This document shows, one piece after another, positions 12,252 through 28,600 of a stretch of 64,000 nucleotides of DNA; the first letter of the stretch is position 1, and the number at the start of each line of letters is the position of its first letter. The stretch is from Moringa oleifera. Lineage: Eukaryota; Streptophyta; Magnoliopsida; Brassicales; Moringaceae. Position numbers and translations under genes: made by a program. The notes beneath the pieces are model-generated. The model was given only the letters and a program-made list of their open reading frames with translations, did no database searches and was not told the origin of the DNA. The DNA lies in NCBI GenBank assembly GCA_021397835.1, contig JAJFZO010000049.1:811001-875000 (forward strand). Reading direction: 5' to 3'.

Positions 12252-12398
12252 GATTATTCGGTTTGGCTTACGGTATTTAAAGGGAGAGGGAGTTAGTTAC
12301 AAGATGATATGACCAGGTCTCAATTCCATTGCTTCCAAGGAAGTTCTGAAGATTTTGATAGGTCGCTTTGTATCTAAGAGGAGTGGAAGAAGTTAAAA

Positions 12399-12929
12399 GT
12401 GACTTTCTTGTAGCAGTTTAACCCATTTTCCCTAACCATAGAGATGGAGGATTTGCCAAGAAAACCAGGAAGAAATGAAAAATCTTGGAAAACTGTAATC
12501 CTCATTTTTTGACTTTCATTCTTTGAAGGTATCTCAATTGAACAATTTGACTTGTAAAATTAAAATTGATACGAACAGACACACCAAACAAGAACTTAGT
12601 TTAAATTGTTGATAAATTGTTATCCTCCTCTGTATTGTTCAGGGGTCATGGAGATAAAAAGGGAGACGCTTCATAGGCTTTAAAGAGCTTCTCTTGTTAA
12701 TTTCTTACAGGAGAAATGTACAGTGACACGGCATTAACAATGACTGTTAATTGGTAAGATATGTGAGTCGTGATCATCTTAAGTTGCCTGTCTTGCCTGG
12801 AATCCTGAGCTGTCTGAAGACAGGAATGAATACTTTAGAAGGTGTTGCGATGGCCTTAACGATAATTAGACCCATCAAGAATGTTAATGGCCTTCATTCA
12901 AAACTGAAAAAGGAAAAATTCAACATGGC

Positions 12930-12970
<41 letters not shown>

Positions 12971-13288
12971 TCTTTGTTTCGTAGTGTCCTTGAGTTTAAC
13001 TTCATTCAATGAAAGAGAGAAAGCTTGGAAGCATATGCTCATTATATGTCTTCAATCAAAAAATACTTGGAAAAAATTCAATAGATTGTAACACAGCAAT
13101 TTGTATCAAAAACACACGATTAGGCAAATTGAAAACAAATTGTCAACACTCAGACAAGAATTTCAACAATGATGATGAGAGCCTAAAGGGGTTACGCTAC
13201 CCATTGAAGCTCTTGAAAACTGAAAAGAGAACAAAACAGTTTTGAAGGAAACCATGGATTTGATTTTTTCTGTTTCTTTTTGCAATCT
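12399..13288. other. Intergenic region, no gene seen
   Basis: Between the duplication and the LIM gene I see no coding exon. It contains a GA-rich microsatellite at about 12934-12970. The part next to 13288 is presumably the 3' untranslated region of the LIM gene. Short frames here lack any recognisable domain. Confidence 0.6.
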
Positions 13289-14395
13289 CTACTGGTCTTT
13301 TGTGCTGTGGTCTGCGGTACCTTCCTCTTCGTGCTGCTCCTCTTCTTTACTGTCACCTTCAGCAAGTTCAGGAGGTGGTGTGGAGGAGGTAGTTCTCTTG
13401 TGGGTCGCAGCCTGGAGGACATGGCTGTAGTTGCCTTTCTCCATGAACAGCTGAGCGAAATGGTGCTTGCAGTAGAGGACTCCATCAAGCGCCGCATAGG
13501 ATGAGTGGGTCAGAGGGCACCCTCCATGAGCACACCTGAAGCAAGACTTGTGATAACATTCTCCTTCCAGAGTCACCTGGTTTGATCAGCCATTGATTTA
13601 AGAAATTTAGGCCATCCACTTATCACCAACAATGGAGGGAAACGAAGTGGTCAGAAATGAGCACTGACCTTCTCCAGTGGATAAACTGTCTTCTGGCAAG
13701 TGGCACATTTGTCTTGGGTGCCACAGAACAAGGAGGATAGTTTGCTGGGAGTCCTATTCTGTAATGCACAGCCAAAGCTCTCATGTTCAATGAAAGAAGA
13801 AGAGAAGAACACAGACTTTTATAAGGGCATGAATGTTGGAGGATTTCTTGTGTTAGAACTTGCAAAGCAGAAAAAGCTTATTTTCTTGAGATCCAAACAG
13901 ATTAAAGCGGATAAAAATGGAGGGGAGAATGAATATACCAACTCTTGCTGCTTCTCAGACTTTCCTGTAAGAATTACCAATTTAAAACAACTCATGGTTA
14001 GCCAAAGAGTCAGACCTAGATCCGATCTTTTAAAATTGTAAGACAGCTGATGGGTTTGTGTTCAACCTGTTTGAAAATTCTTGCTGAAATTCCCAGATTC
14101 CTTGAAAAGTTGCTCGAAGTGAGGCTTGCAGTAGAGGACTCCATCCATGGAAGAGTAGTTGCTCATCTGTCATGCATGAAACCCAAATGGTGTTTTCACA
14201 CAAGAAGACGATCGGGCAGGCCATCAATCAGAAACAGCATAAAGAGAGAGAGGATCATACCACAAGAGTTCCATTGCAATGGCTGCACCTGAAGCAGGAC
14301 TTGTGGTAAGGCACTCCTTCAAGGGACAACATATCAACCACGTAAACAGTCTTATCACAAGCCTTGCACTTGTCCAGGGTTCCTGTGAATGCCAT
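13289..14395 (-). CDS. Two-LIM-domain actin-bundling protein, PLIM2-like
   Basis: Plant LIM proteins of the cysteine-rich-protein type bind and bundle actin filaments; PLIM members work mainly in pollen. Five exons (14395-14261, 14166-14067, 13964-13939, 13758-13669, 13576-13289) give 212 residues. LIM1 starts at CKACDKTVYVVDMLSLEG with CFRCSHC and ends around YCKPHFEQLF. A short linker with RTPSKLSSLF follows. LIM2 has CATCQKTVYPLEKVTLEG, CFRCAHGGC and YCKHHFAQLF, so all zinc-ligand positions appear present. The acidic C-terminal tail (Glu-rich, ending STKDQ) resembles the long tails of PLIM2b/c rather than WLIM. Exon 3 is only 26 bases but is needed for the frame. The exact subfamily is inferred. 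Confidence 0.9.
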
Positions 14396-15068
14396 TCTTG
14401 TTTCCTTATTTTGCAAAAAGATCCAAAAATCTGGATCCTCTTTGAAGGTTACAGTTAAGTATTCGAGATTGTCTGAGGATCAGAAGGAAAGTTCAACAGG
14501 AAAACACAGGTGCTTGTTACCTGGTTGCCTCAGACAAATGGGATTAAAGAAGTCTTTGTCTTGTTTATACAAAACTGGTTTATATCAGATTATAACGGAT
14601 TTTTGCCTTTTCTTGCAATGGTGTAAATTTGATTGCATTAGCACCAGTAAACAGTGGACACGTGACTGGAGATCCCAATATTATGAGACAAATTAGGAAT
14701 TTAAGATCTCTAAATGTGGATATAAGCTTATTTAACTGGCATAAAACAAGGCTGACACATTGACCTTTTCAACAGAGGGACAGCCAACCATTTCCGCTAT
14801 TTTCTCTCCTGTTGCTACAGGTCATGTAAAGCTTTACCCAAATCTTTCTTCCCCTGGAAGTAGAAAACACTAGATTTAAAAAGTAGTTTTGATAAAAACT
14901 ACCATCATATAACGGGTTTTATCAAAAATTAGATTATCACTATCAACTATATTAGAGGGGCATGCCAATAGAGCCCACAAGATTATTATGCTAATTAAAT
15001 CTCAATACATCAGAGCTTACCAGATGCAGTATTCTACAATAGGGAAGGCATGCCGGGATGCCAATGGA
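14396..15068. other. Intergenic region between LIM and AtuA-family genes
   Basis: Contains the presumed promoter and 5' leader of the LIM gene (14396 onward) and the 3' untranslated region of the AtuA-family gene (before 15069). A plus-strand open frame at 14364-14696 overlaps LIM exon 1 in antisense and shows no domain. Confidence 0.6.
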
Positions 15069-18000
15069 TCAAGGCAACTTAACTTGCTGGGACAGTATGA
15101 GATCGGAGATGGTCTTTCCATGCCTGTCGATTCTTCTAGAGCAGTTGACACCCCCATCTAGGATGTTTCGTACAACAACATTCAAAGAACTGATTCCCTT
15201 AACTTCGTAAATTTCTACCCTGACATTCTCGTTGACCCATTTTTCTCTTTCATTGTTGGCATTTGACTTGGAAAGCAAAGAGGTACTTAAAAGATTTGAG
15301 ACTACGTTCTTCACCCACTGGGGAGTAATGATCGGTTTCAGCTTCTCAATGTCTGGGGGGAAATGTGGAATCAAGGAGAAGTTCAAGTCGTTTCCCTTGT
15401 CTCCAGCCCTGCTATGGGCAACAGCATAGAGTGGAATCTTTTGGCCAGATGGAGCAGGAGATGCATGAAGTTCCAATGAAAAATCTGTGCAAGAAAGGTC
15501 CACGTTAGCTTGTCTAGGCATTACAGGATCACGCAAAGCCTGGTTTTGTAGGCCAGGTTCTTGATTATTTGATTTTGATGCTTTGGTGCTCTTCAGTCCA
15601 GTTTGCCAGAAAACATAGTCACGGCTGACCTGAATATCCAAACAAACATCTTTAGAATTACTTTAAATCTTATACCAAAGCAGCAGAAGAGAAGAGAATG
15701 TACCAAGTGCTTTTCAAGAATAATCTCTTTCTTGTGTCCAGTGCTGCATTTGTTAAATATCCAAAAAGAAAGAAACAAAAGAACAGAGTAACCACATCAA
15801 GCCCCAAAGAGTAAAAATTTACATTTGAAAGCATGTAGCATTAAACAGGAAGCCAAAGTGATAAGAAATAAACCTAATACCACCACAACCAGCTGGTCCA
15901 TTTGTATATAAGGCCATAAACTCTTTCGTAAATTGGATAGCATGTTCCTTCAGATCAAAAAGCCCATCCATCCGCAATCTAATATCTTCACAAGCCTTGG
16001 ATGGGAATGAAGTGTTGTTATCAATGTTGGTTGCCTTGAGGCTATCAAGTCCAATTACATAAGAAAGTATACTGGGGTTAACACCAGGAATACTTTCTTC
16101 CATCCAAGCCCTAACCTGGTAGCATAAGAAATGCAGGCTAACTATCATTAATTAGCAAAGTCAGAAGCCAAACCAGTTTGCTGCTTTAAGTAGGATCTTC
16201 ACATCAAAGACTCAGAACTGTAAGTTTCAGGAAGCAGACATGTGGTAACAGTGGCTTTACCAGAAACTCGGAAGCCTTAGCGCGCTGAACACATTCATAT
16301 CCTCCATAAGACACCTCTCCCCATCCTTTCCATCCACAGTCCTAACAACCAGAAAATTTGAACTTCAGAATATGTACAGTTTCAGAATATGTACAGACCA
16401 GTAAATTGTGGGAAATGCCCTAAGGAGGACAATATCACTGCAAATGAAAGACAATAAGAAAACAAAGGAGATACATTATCCAATTAACAGACACGCGAGA
16501 GACTATGAAGCATTTTGATAATAAGCAGCCTCCAGATCACTACCTTTCCACTGATTTTTACTCTAGAACTGTTTTGCATTAAGCATGGTAGTGAAGGGAC
16601 ATAACAGCGATAAGGTGATATACCAAGACATAAGGATTTTCCTTTTTGCTTTTTTCGATAAGAACATAAGATATAAGAATTTTCTTTGCGTCTGCTTCCT
16701 TCCACACAAGACATGTGTCATAGATCCAAGTTCCTCCAACATGCATGGAATTATTTAAGCCACCAAACTTCAAAGCCGAAAAGAGGGTCATGGAGGTAAA
16801 TCCTTCAAGTACAGTTCATATTCAACCTAAATGGTAAATGATGCCTTAATTAAGTTACCTTTGGAACCAACTGCAAGAGTTTCTCCGGCACTGGCTGAGC
16901 AGATGGTTTTGCTCCACTACAAAGAACTTTACAGCTTGATAAGGCATGGAAAGAAACGTCTCTAATATCAATTACCTGCAATGGAATGACATAATGCCCA
17001 TTCTTACATTGTTTCCCCTTTTATATGGCATTAGTTCCTGCATATCCAACTTACCACATCAGGGGTGATATATGCAGCTGGATCCCCCACCTCATAAAGA
17101 AGTTGTTGAGCACAAGTACTTAAATTCAAAACCCCACCACTCCCTTCTGCCTTTGCTACACATACTTTTCCATCAAAATTAATTTCCGCATATGGAAGTG
17201 ACAAATCTAGGAGAAGCGGGAGAGACATGTTCCGGTACTTGTCTCCTACAGTATATAAAAACAATGAGAAAAGAACGATCATGCAAAATCTAATTACTCA
17301 TGGTCCTTTTAGTTGTGCTGCTAGGAAGGTATATTATGGAAAGGATCTCACCTGGATGCATGAAGTATCCGCCAGTGAGTTGACAACCACACTCCAGAAG
17401 GTGTCCAGTGAGGGTTCCCTGTGCCAGCTGCTCCAAGTCATCCCAATTCCAACCAAGTTCATAAACCTAATCATATAAAACAGGAAATCATTTCTAATGT
17501 CTTTGGAAACGAAGTAATCTACAACCCTTTTATATTTTCATAATGTTATGTAGAATTTGAACTTTCATTGGACACATTAAACAACAATACACAACCTTTC
17601 CTCTGCAAAGACGAATACAAGTTTTCATTAAAATAGTAAAAACTGCAAAGAAAATGCCTGCTCAATCTTATTCCACAGAATAAGTCAATCCTAACAGGAA
17701 AGTGCCAATTTTACCAACAAATTTTAAGGAAAGCCCATTTTATCTTAAATGCTTTCAATTCCGTACCATTGGCGCTAAGAATAAAGCAGCATCAGCAACC
17801 CGTGAAGTAATTATCACATTCGGTTGGTACTTTTCGAGACATTCAACAATGGGCGCTGCTCCTAGATATGTCCCAATACCCTTCAGTAGTTGGACAAAAT
17901 GAGGCTACTTTTGTTAGTATAAATGAAAGAGAGAAATGGAAGGTGAAAAAGAGTTACAATTATTAACTGTCCATATTAATAAAGTGTACAAACAAGATCA

Positions 18001-19390
18001 CAAGATTCTTACTCCTTCCATGGTATAAGGTTTATCAGGAGAGGATCCAGAACCTGAATATGCAAATAAATCAAATTATGTCATGTCAAGAAATTTCAGA
18101 AGTCACAATATTATTCTTAAAATGGAAAGAGAACAAACTTGACGTTTCAGTTACACAAACATTATCAATTCAAATAAAGATTATCACATATTATACTCAC
18201 AAATCCCCTATGAATTCATTGAAATTATCCAAAACTCCAATGAGCAAGAGTGGGTACCTGCTGTTCTGAAAGACACCTCATGAACCACAGCAACAGAAAT
18301 GTTAAGCCCTAGTCTGCTAGCAATCTCTAAAACCTTCTCCTGCGCACCAAGTGGATCCACTACCATGAAAAAAGGTTAGCCAAGTGAGAAAAGAAAAACA
18401 TGTCATCTCATGAAAAAGATGAAGTTTAATTCTTACTTGCACCCATGTTGGTGATTATGCAAGTTCCTCTCTCCAAAGCCACAGGCAGAAGCAAATGCAT
18501 CCACTCTGAAACTGCAAAATGAGAGAAAATTTTTAGAGACTAATCCAGTATGAAAAGCATAAGATTCAACAACTACAAGCCCTGCCTAATGTAACCTAAA
18601 AAACATTAAATTGGGATGGGAGAAACATGTACATAAAAAGTAGATAAATTTCCTGGAGTTGCAGCCTCTGCCATACTTTCTCTTTTTCTTTACAATTAGG
18701 AGAGGACAAATGCCACCTCATGACACATCAGCTGTAAATAGATTGCCAACAACAGCAATAGACAGAACCATACAAACATTCTGATTCAAGGAGTTTGGAG
18801 ATATAGCAAAGATGCTAGATCAATCAGTAATATCTTCAACTGAACTAAAGAATTAGTATTTTTCCCATCCTAAAGCTGCAATGCAGGTGCTCTGAATCAA
18901 ATTTGTTTCTAACTCTTATAGAGACTGAAGAAAGCCCAGAGAAATATCACATATGCAATCAGAAACTATGCACTAGACTTCCCCATAAGAAACCAACATA
19001 ATAGCCACACATATTGAGACAACAGAAACTTACTATAGGGATCATAGCCATCACCACCAGACACCATAGCCTGATATCTCTCAGCTAGGGTCCGTTCTGC
19101 CAAGCATTCCAGTACAAGATAGTTTAGCTCTTCAACTCTCTTAAGCAACTTCAAAGCTGCCAATGGCCTGTCACCTCCAAAACCAGCTCCACAGCCAATA
19201 TAAACTTTCTCCTTTCGTTTCGGCGGATCCACTCTCTGCAGTTTCCAAATAATCTACTTTGGTCTTCATCATTATTACTACACAAGATTTAAAACAAAAA
19301 GACGAACAGGAAAAAGAAAAGAAGAAAAGAAAGCAAACTGACCAGCTTTACCACGCAATCACGAATTTCATTCCCCACGTGCTTCTCCAT
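15069..19390 (-). CDS. AtuA family (acyclic terpene utilisation-like, formerly DUF1446) protein
   Basis: AtuA-family proteins belong to acyclic-terpene catabolism in Pseudomonas; the role of the plant homologues is not established. Thirteen exons join in frame to 642 residues: 19390-19343, 19235-19034, 18511-18437, 18359-18258, 18053-18013, 17880-17767, 17466-17352, 17245-17055, 16975-16859, 16341-16261, 16115-15874, 15743-15704 and 15629-15069. The N-terminal family domain shows VYIGCGAGFGGDRP, ERGTCIITNMGAMDPLGAQ, GTYLGAAPIVECLEKY, ITSRVADAALFLAP and YTNGPAGCGG. The C-terminal small domain begins around YAVAHSRAGDKGNDLN, a motif of the family's ferredoxin-fold end domain. Exon 3 uses the upstream of two close acceptors (TTTTGCAG), which restores ISEWM. 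The ATG at 19390 is the first in frame after a stop. The family assignment is firm and the reaction in plants is unknown. Confidence 0.88.
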
Positions 19391-23370
<3,980 letters not shown>

Positions 23371-24374
23371 CATAAATACAGCGTGCAAAGTAGTTAGTGT
23401 TGGTGGTCAAATTTTAATTAGTCCGTGCTAGTGGGAATAAGTAACCTGGTAGTGAGCTGACGTACTTGTTATTTATGATCATGTAGTCTGCTTCAGTGTG
23501 TCTTACCATTTGTAACTTAGTGTCAACCTACTACCCTGCTCTGAGGACATATTCTGGTCAAAGCTTGGTCTGCCCACAATAGCCAAACAAAACAAGATGT
23601 TTTGATTATATAACTATTATGTAGTCTTAGGGGACAGGTTTTCAGGCAAGGAAAGCCACCCAAAGATTAGACATTTACATGAAATTTGTTTACCTTAGCA
23701 GCTGAAGGGTGTGACTTGCGTTCCTGCAGAAGATTTAGATGGAAACTGTTAGAAGCCCATATGGTGAAATGGATTCTATGGCGAAAGACAAATGTTGCCC
23801 AATTATCAGATTATGGGATTGTTTTCTTATTTAAAATAGTTTGATGGATGATGGGATTCCTTTGTAGAATCTTGCAATGAGAGGAAAACATTGGAGATTC
23901 AGCAGTTGTTTATTGAGAAAATACAGGCATGGAAATGAACATTAATGCATGTATGTTTTTGTACCAGGGAAGCGGAGACAAGGTCGGCTGAGTTTGGCCC
24001 TTATTGCTTGTATCAAAAATTGAAAGATGAGGCTTTCTCAGAACTTGGGTGCTAGGTGCTTGTATGTTTCATGATTATTTTTGCTCAGAAGTTGTTGTAA
24101 ATGCAGTGTGTTTCATGTTTCTTGCCTACCATTTGGTCCACAGTGTCTTCCAAGTGTATGACAATGAATCCTTAGGAAGGAATAAATGAAAAAATCTCAC
24201 TTTTCTTGCTTGTTGGGCCTTGTAACTATCTCCACATTTAAATGCTTATAGCTGATAATCTAATTTTAATAATCCGAAAGAAATTAAAGCTTAGACTGCA
24301 TTGAAGAAATTTGCAGCGAAGTGAAGCCCAATGTGACCTATGTGGGTGAAGCACAATATTTTTGGCAAAACCAA

Positions 24375-24870
24375 TTAAGGTCTTGAGGAAGAAGCATTCA
24401 TGGAAAAAAGCAATTCTTTATGTCTGGCGTTTGTTGTGCAGTGTGGATGCGAAGGAATTGACATGGCACGTGGTGAGGGGCCATTGTCTAGCTGGTAGTT
24501 ATCCTCGATTATGATGACGTGTCCGTCTTCTAGAGGGAGCAGAGCAAATCCCACCCACCCTGTGAGGATATGCCAATGACTGACCAATTGTCTCCGCAGA
24601 ACACAGAACCCCACCCTCCTCCATGTAACTCGGAGTAGGGCTCGAGTGCTTCACTTGATAACGAATGAACAACGGTTCTGCGCGGCTGTGATAAGTGGAC
24701 TGCTTGGTCCTCAGCTTCTTAATTTGCTCCACTGGAAACCCTGAGTCTTCCAAGCAGAAGCTTCATCTCTGCAGCTCTGCCTTGGATTACTTAACAAACG
24801 CATAGACTTTAGGCTTCTCTGGAGCATTTTTCCTCTCTTTTCCATTGTCTTTCTCGTCAGTTTACCATGA
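24375..24870 (-). other. Degenerate coding-like stretch, unidentified
   Basis: On the minus strand an almost continuous frame reads through VEQIKKLRTKQSTYHS and RAEPLFIRYQVKHSSPTPSY (24753-24499), preceded by APEKPKVYAFVK and interrupted by stops. The composition looks protein-like rather than random, and an overlapping frame at 24614-24375 continues it. I do not recognise the family. It may be a decayed gene, an unrecognised exon, or chance. Confidence 0.25.
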
Positions 24871-24928
24871 GAAGATATCTCTTGGGAATTTTCTAAAAAC
24901 GTGAGTTTTCTTGTTTTTCTTTTCATTT

Positions 24929-24948
24929 CTCTCTCTCTCTCTCTCTCT
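24929..24948. repeat. (CT)n microsatellite
   Basis: An uninterrupted CT run of about 20 bases (TCTCTC...) in the region upstream of CAC3. Confidence 0.85.
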
Positions 24949-25619
24949 GCCTTTAGCATTACAGTGCTGCCGCTTCTTAATCTGATCAATGTTCTCATTT
25001 TGGTTTTGGAATATAAAATCATATTGGATTCTGGCACATGCTTAATTTTCACTTCAACTTCTAAGTCATACATTGAGTTGCCCTGATCTACTCAATGCTA
25101 TAAATAGGTTATATTTCAACATTTTGCTAATCTTGGGTTGGTATGAGAGGCCGAGAGCGAGCTCCTCTTTGGTATTTCGCTAAACCTTTATCATAAGACC
25201 AGGTTCTTGGTTTACTGAATTTTGGAAAAATAATTACTGTTGTTAAATTGCAGCTTCAGAGAATTCTTGTAAGCTAACTGGAAGAAAGAAAATAAGGAAC
25301 GTAGTAGCACTAATTGTTGTCTGAAATTGTTCAAGCTCTTTATTGCTGAAACATTGTTTTAGGAGATACTTCCTTTGAAGAGCGACAAGAAGTAGTAATC
25401 GATCATGACAAACAAGGGAAATCATATTTTCTTTCTTTCTTTCTTTAATTGATTGATCACCTGGGTCTAGCTCCAAGCAAAGCGAAGATTGCACTTTAAA
25501 GTGATTTTCAGAGATTTCATACTTTCTCTAACTGTTAAATTGGCTGTGAAAACAGGTGTGCAGCAATGAAGTGTCAATGATAGAGTTTTAGATTCATAGA
25601 TTGTGAGTTGGTTATTGAG

Positions 25620-28600
25620 ATGACTACTCTGTCTTTAGTAGCTGGAAATTGTGCAAAAGGAGGTGAGAAGGGCTTTCAGCTTAGGCCACACCTTTATCTT
25701 GGCAAGGATCTTTTAGCTTGTGATTTGCTTAAAGTTTCATCTGGAATTTTAAATGGATATTGGTTAAAGGTCTCAAGAGATCACGGGAATAGAAGCAGGA
25801 ACAAGTTTCGTGTCTTCGCAAAATTGAAAAAGGGTAAGAAGCATGATTACCCTTGGCCTGATGATCTTGATCCAAACATCAGCAGTGGGCACTTAACTTA
25901 TCTGTCTTACTTCAAGCCTCTGACTGAGAGACCAAAACCAGTGCCTCTTCCTTTTGAGAAGCCACTCGTTGATCTGGAGAAGAAAATTATCGAGGTTAGC
26001 AGCTTACATTTAATTGACACCTTTAAGCACATATTCTAAATAATTGAGGAAATCATGTAAGCCATCTCCAATGTTTCTAAATAAGAAATTCCTCACAACT
26101 CATCAGTAGTATAGAGGTACAGAAAGTTGCAGTTGTTCTGCAATCGTGATTCCTATGCTGAAGTCAATTTTTAAGGTTACCAAAATTGCAGATTAAGTAT
26201 TGTTTGTCTGTCATCACATCACCTTCTTAATTTTGCTAGATTTTGCCCTTATGTGTCAGGCATTCATGAGGCAAATACCCTGGCCTCTGTGCATATGTTT
26301 GTTTAATTAGCTCAATATCTTTCATGCAGGTGCGTAGAATGGCTGATGAAACTGGTCTAGATTTTAGCGATCAGATTGGTGCTTTGGAAAATAAGTATCA
26401 ACAGGTAATTATGTCAGTTTTAACTTCAAGTGTGTAAGAGTGCATAATATTCTTTAATGCAGGAGTCACCATCACTCATTCTTGGCCTGCCACAATATTA
26501 ATTTATTTGTTACTTGCCTAGGAGTGGCTTACACTATTTGTATCAGATGGAAACTGTTGACAATTAACAAGCATTCAGATTGACCAAATTCCTTATTTCC
26601 AATCATCATCAGTTAGTTCATGGGCTAACCTTCATATAAAGTTTTCACTTTGTAAGTTATATTAGCAATGCAAAGGAGAAGTTGAAGTTGATATTGCTTA
26701 TAGAATTCTGGATGGATGGACAAAGTAAAGAAGCGTCTACTAAAAAGATGATTTTTGCGTTTCTTTAGCTGATAATATCCTACCCCATTATTTTCACTAA
26801 AACTGTAACTCAAATTATTGATTTGCTTTTTTTCCTGGATAGTTTTACTGTGATATCCCTAAGTTTTTATCTGCTTCATGTTCAGGCGCTGAAAGATCTA
26901 TACACACGTTTAACACCCATTCAACGCCTAGCCATTGCTCGACATCCCAACAGACCAACTGTTCTTGATCATATATTAAATATCACAGAGAAGGTTCTTA
27001 AAAACACGTCACTTTTTTATGTTATTTTACTTTGTTAAATTAAATGTACTATAGCATCTCATCATACAACTTAATCACAAAACTATTTGTTCTTTCTTCC
27101 TTTCTCTTTCCTTTTATCTTATAGTGGGTGGAACTCCATGGAGATCGTGCAGGCTATGATGATCCGGCTATTGTAACTGGCATTGGAAGCATGGATGGAA
27201 GGAGTTACATGTTTATAGGTCATCAGAAAGGTAGGAACACAAAGGAGAACATCACCCGCAACTTTGCAATGCCAACTCCTCATGGGTATGCTTTTAGAAA
27301 CTTCTAGTTGAATTTGTATCTGCAGAAATTATGGATATTTCATAAGATTTTGGGAATTAAGTGCAATAATGGTGATCTTTCCTTTACTTTCTTAGACACT
27401 TCCATATTTGTCTGAACACTGGCCTCGACTTGGCCATTTTGTTGATTTGTTTCGTTGCATACACTTTGAAACAATTGGCTGATTTTTATTTTTATTTTTT
27501 CAAACAGCTACCGCAAGGCCTTGCGCATGATGAAATATGCTGATCATCATGGTTTTCCTATTGTCACATTTGTTGACACTCCTGGAGCTTTTGCTGATCT
27601 CAAATCTGAGGAACTCGGTCAAGTGTGTTCATGCCTTTTCTTCGTACCTTGCTAATTGTAGTGTCTCTTGCAATAACTTTTCGTGGAAAACTTATTATAT
27701 TTTACTTTTCATCAGGGTGAAGCCATAGCCCACAATCTGAGGACTATGTTTGGCCTCAAAGTGCCTATTGTGACTGTTGTGACGGGTGAAGGTGGTTCTG
27801 GTGGAGCTCTTGCAATTGCTTGCGCCAATAAATTGTTTATGCTTGAGAATTCTGCTTTCTATGTTGCAAGGTAATAGTTGTTTGCTTTCTGTTTCTATTT
27901 CCCGTTTCTATGCTTTAAAACAGCAAATTTTAATCAAAGGTTGGATTCCTGAAGCCTTACAGCTTCTTAGCTGCCACGATCGACTTATCTCCAATCTTCT
28001 TATCTAATACATGTTAATTCTGGCTTTGTTTCTCTATGCAGTCCCGAAGCATGTGCTGCAATATTGTGGAAATCTTCACAAGCAGCTCCTAAGGTGTTAG
28101 ATCATTTTTTTTTTTTTTAAAGATTATTGGAAGGGCAGGCCAGTATTATCAATCAGATTTTTGTTTAAAATCTTATAGGCTGCTGAAAAGCTGAGAATAA
28201 CAGCACAAGAACACTACAGGCTCAAAATCGCTGATGGCATCATTCCTGTAAGCACTTCAGGGCTTTATTATCCCTTGTGATTCTATCATTCCTGAGTTTT
28301 GCAACAATTGTTGTTTGAGGATGGCTATCATAAGATCACAGCCTTTATGTCCTAAGAAAGTAGACTTTGCAATCTTTTCCAGTTGTTAGTTAAAGCATGC
28401 CTAATATGTAAACAGCTCTAGACCAGTGGCTCAGTTCTACCTTCTCATATTGCAATCCCAAAATTATTTTACTATTACTGATTAAAACTTCTGGTACCAT
28501 AAATTCTATTACATTGTCATTGACATTGTTGCTATTTACAGGAGCCTCTTGGTGGTGCACATACAGATCCTATGTGGACTTCCCAACAAATTAAGCTTAC

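Larger units (their letters stand above)
9390..12398. repeat. Tandem segmental duplication, unit B
   Basis: Second copy of the 6530-9302 segment, head to tail. It begins with a copy of the KEA 5'-flanking sequence but no KEA coding sequence, and ends after the PCNA-like pseudogene promoter. It differs from unit A by many substitutions, small indels and an extra AT-rich block near 9505-9700. Confidence 0.85.
23371..25619. other. Intergenic region between CFIm25 and CAC3
   Basis: Starts with the presumed CFIm25 3' untranslated region. It also holds a coding-like stretch on the minus strand (24375-24870, listed separately), a CT microsatellite and the likely promoter and leader of CAC3. No complete gene is supported. 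Confidence 0.5.

Noticed and set aside
14364..14696. 110-codon plus-strand frame near the LIM gene
   Set aside because: Overlaps LIM exon 1 and its leader in antisense; no domain or plausible gene structure.
16579..16791. Minus-strand frame inside the AtuA-family gene
   Set aside because: It lies in the intron between exons 16975-16859 and 16341-16261, which join in frame to give PK-DCGWKG without it.
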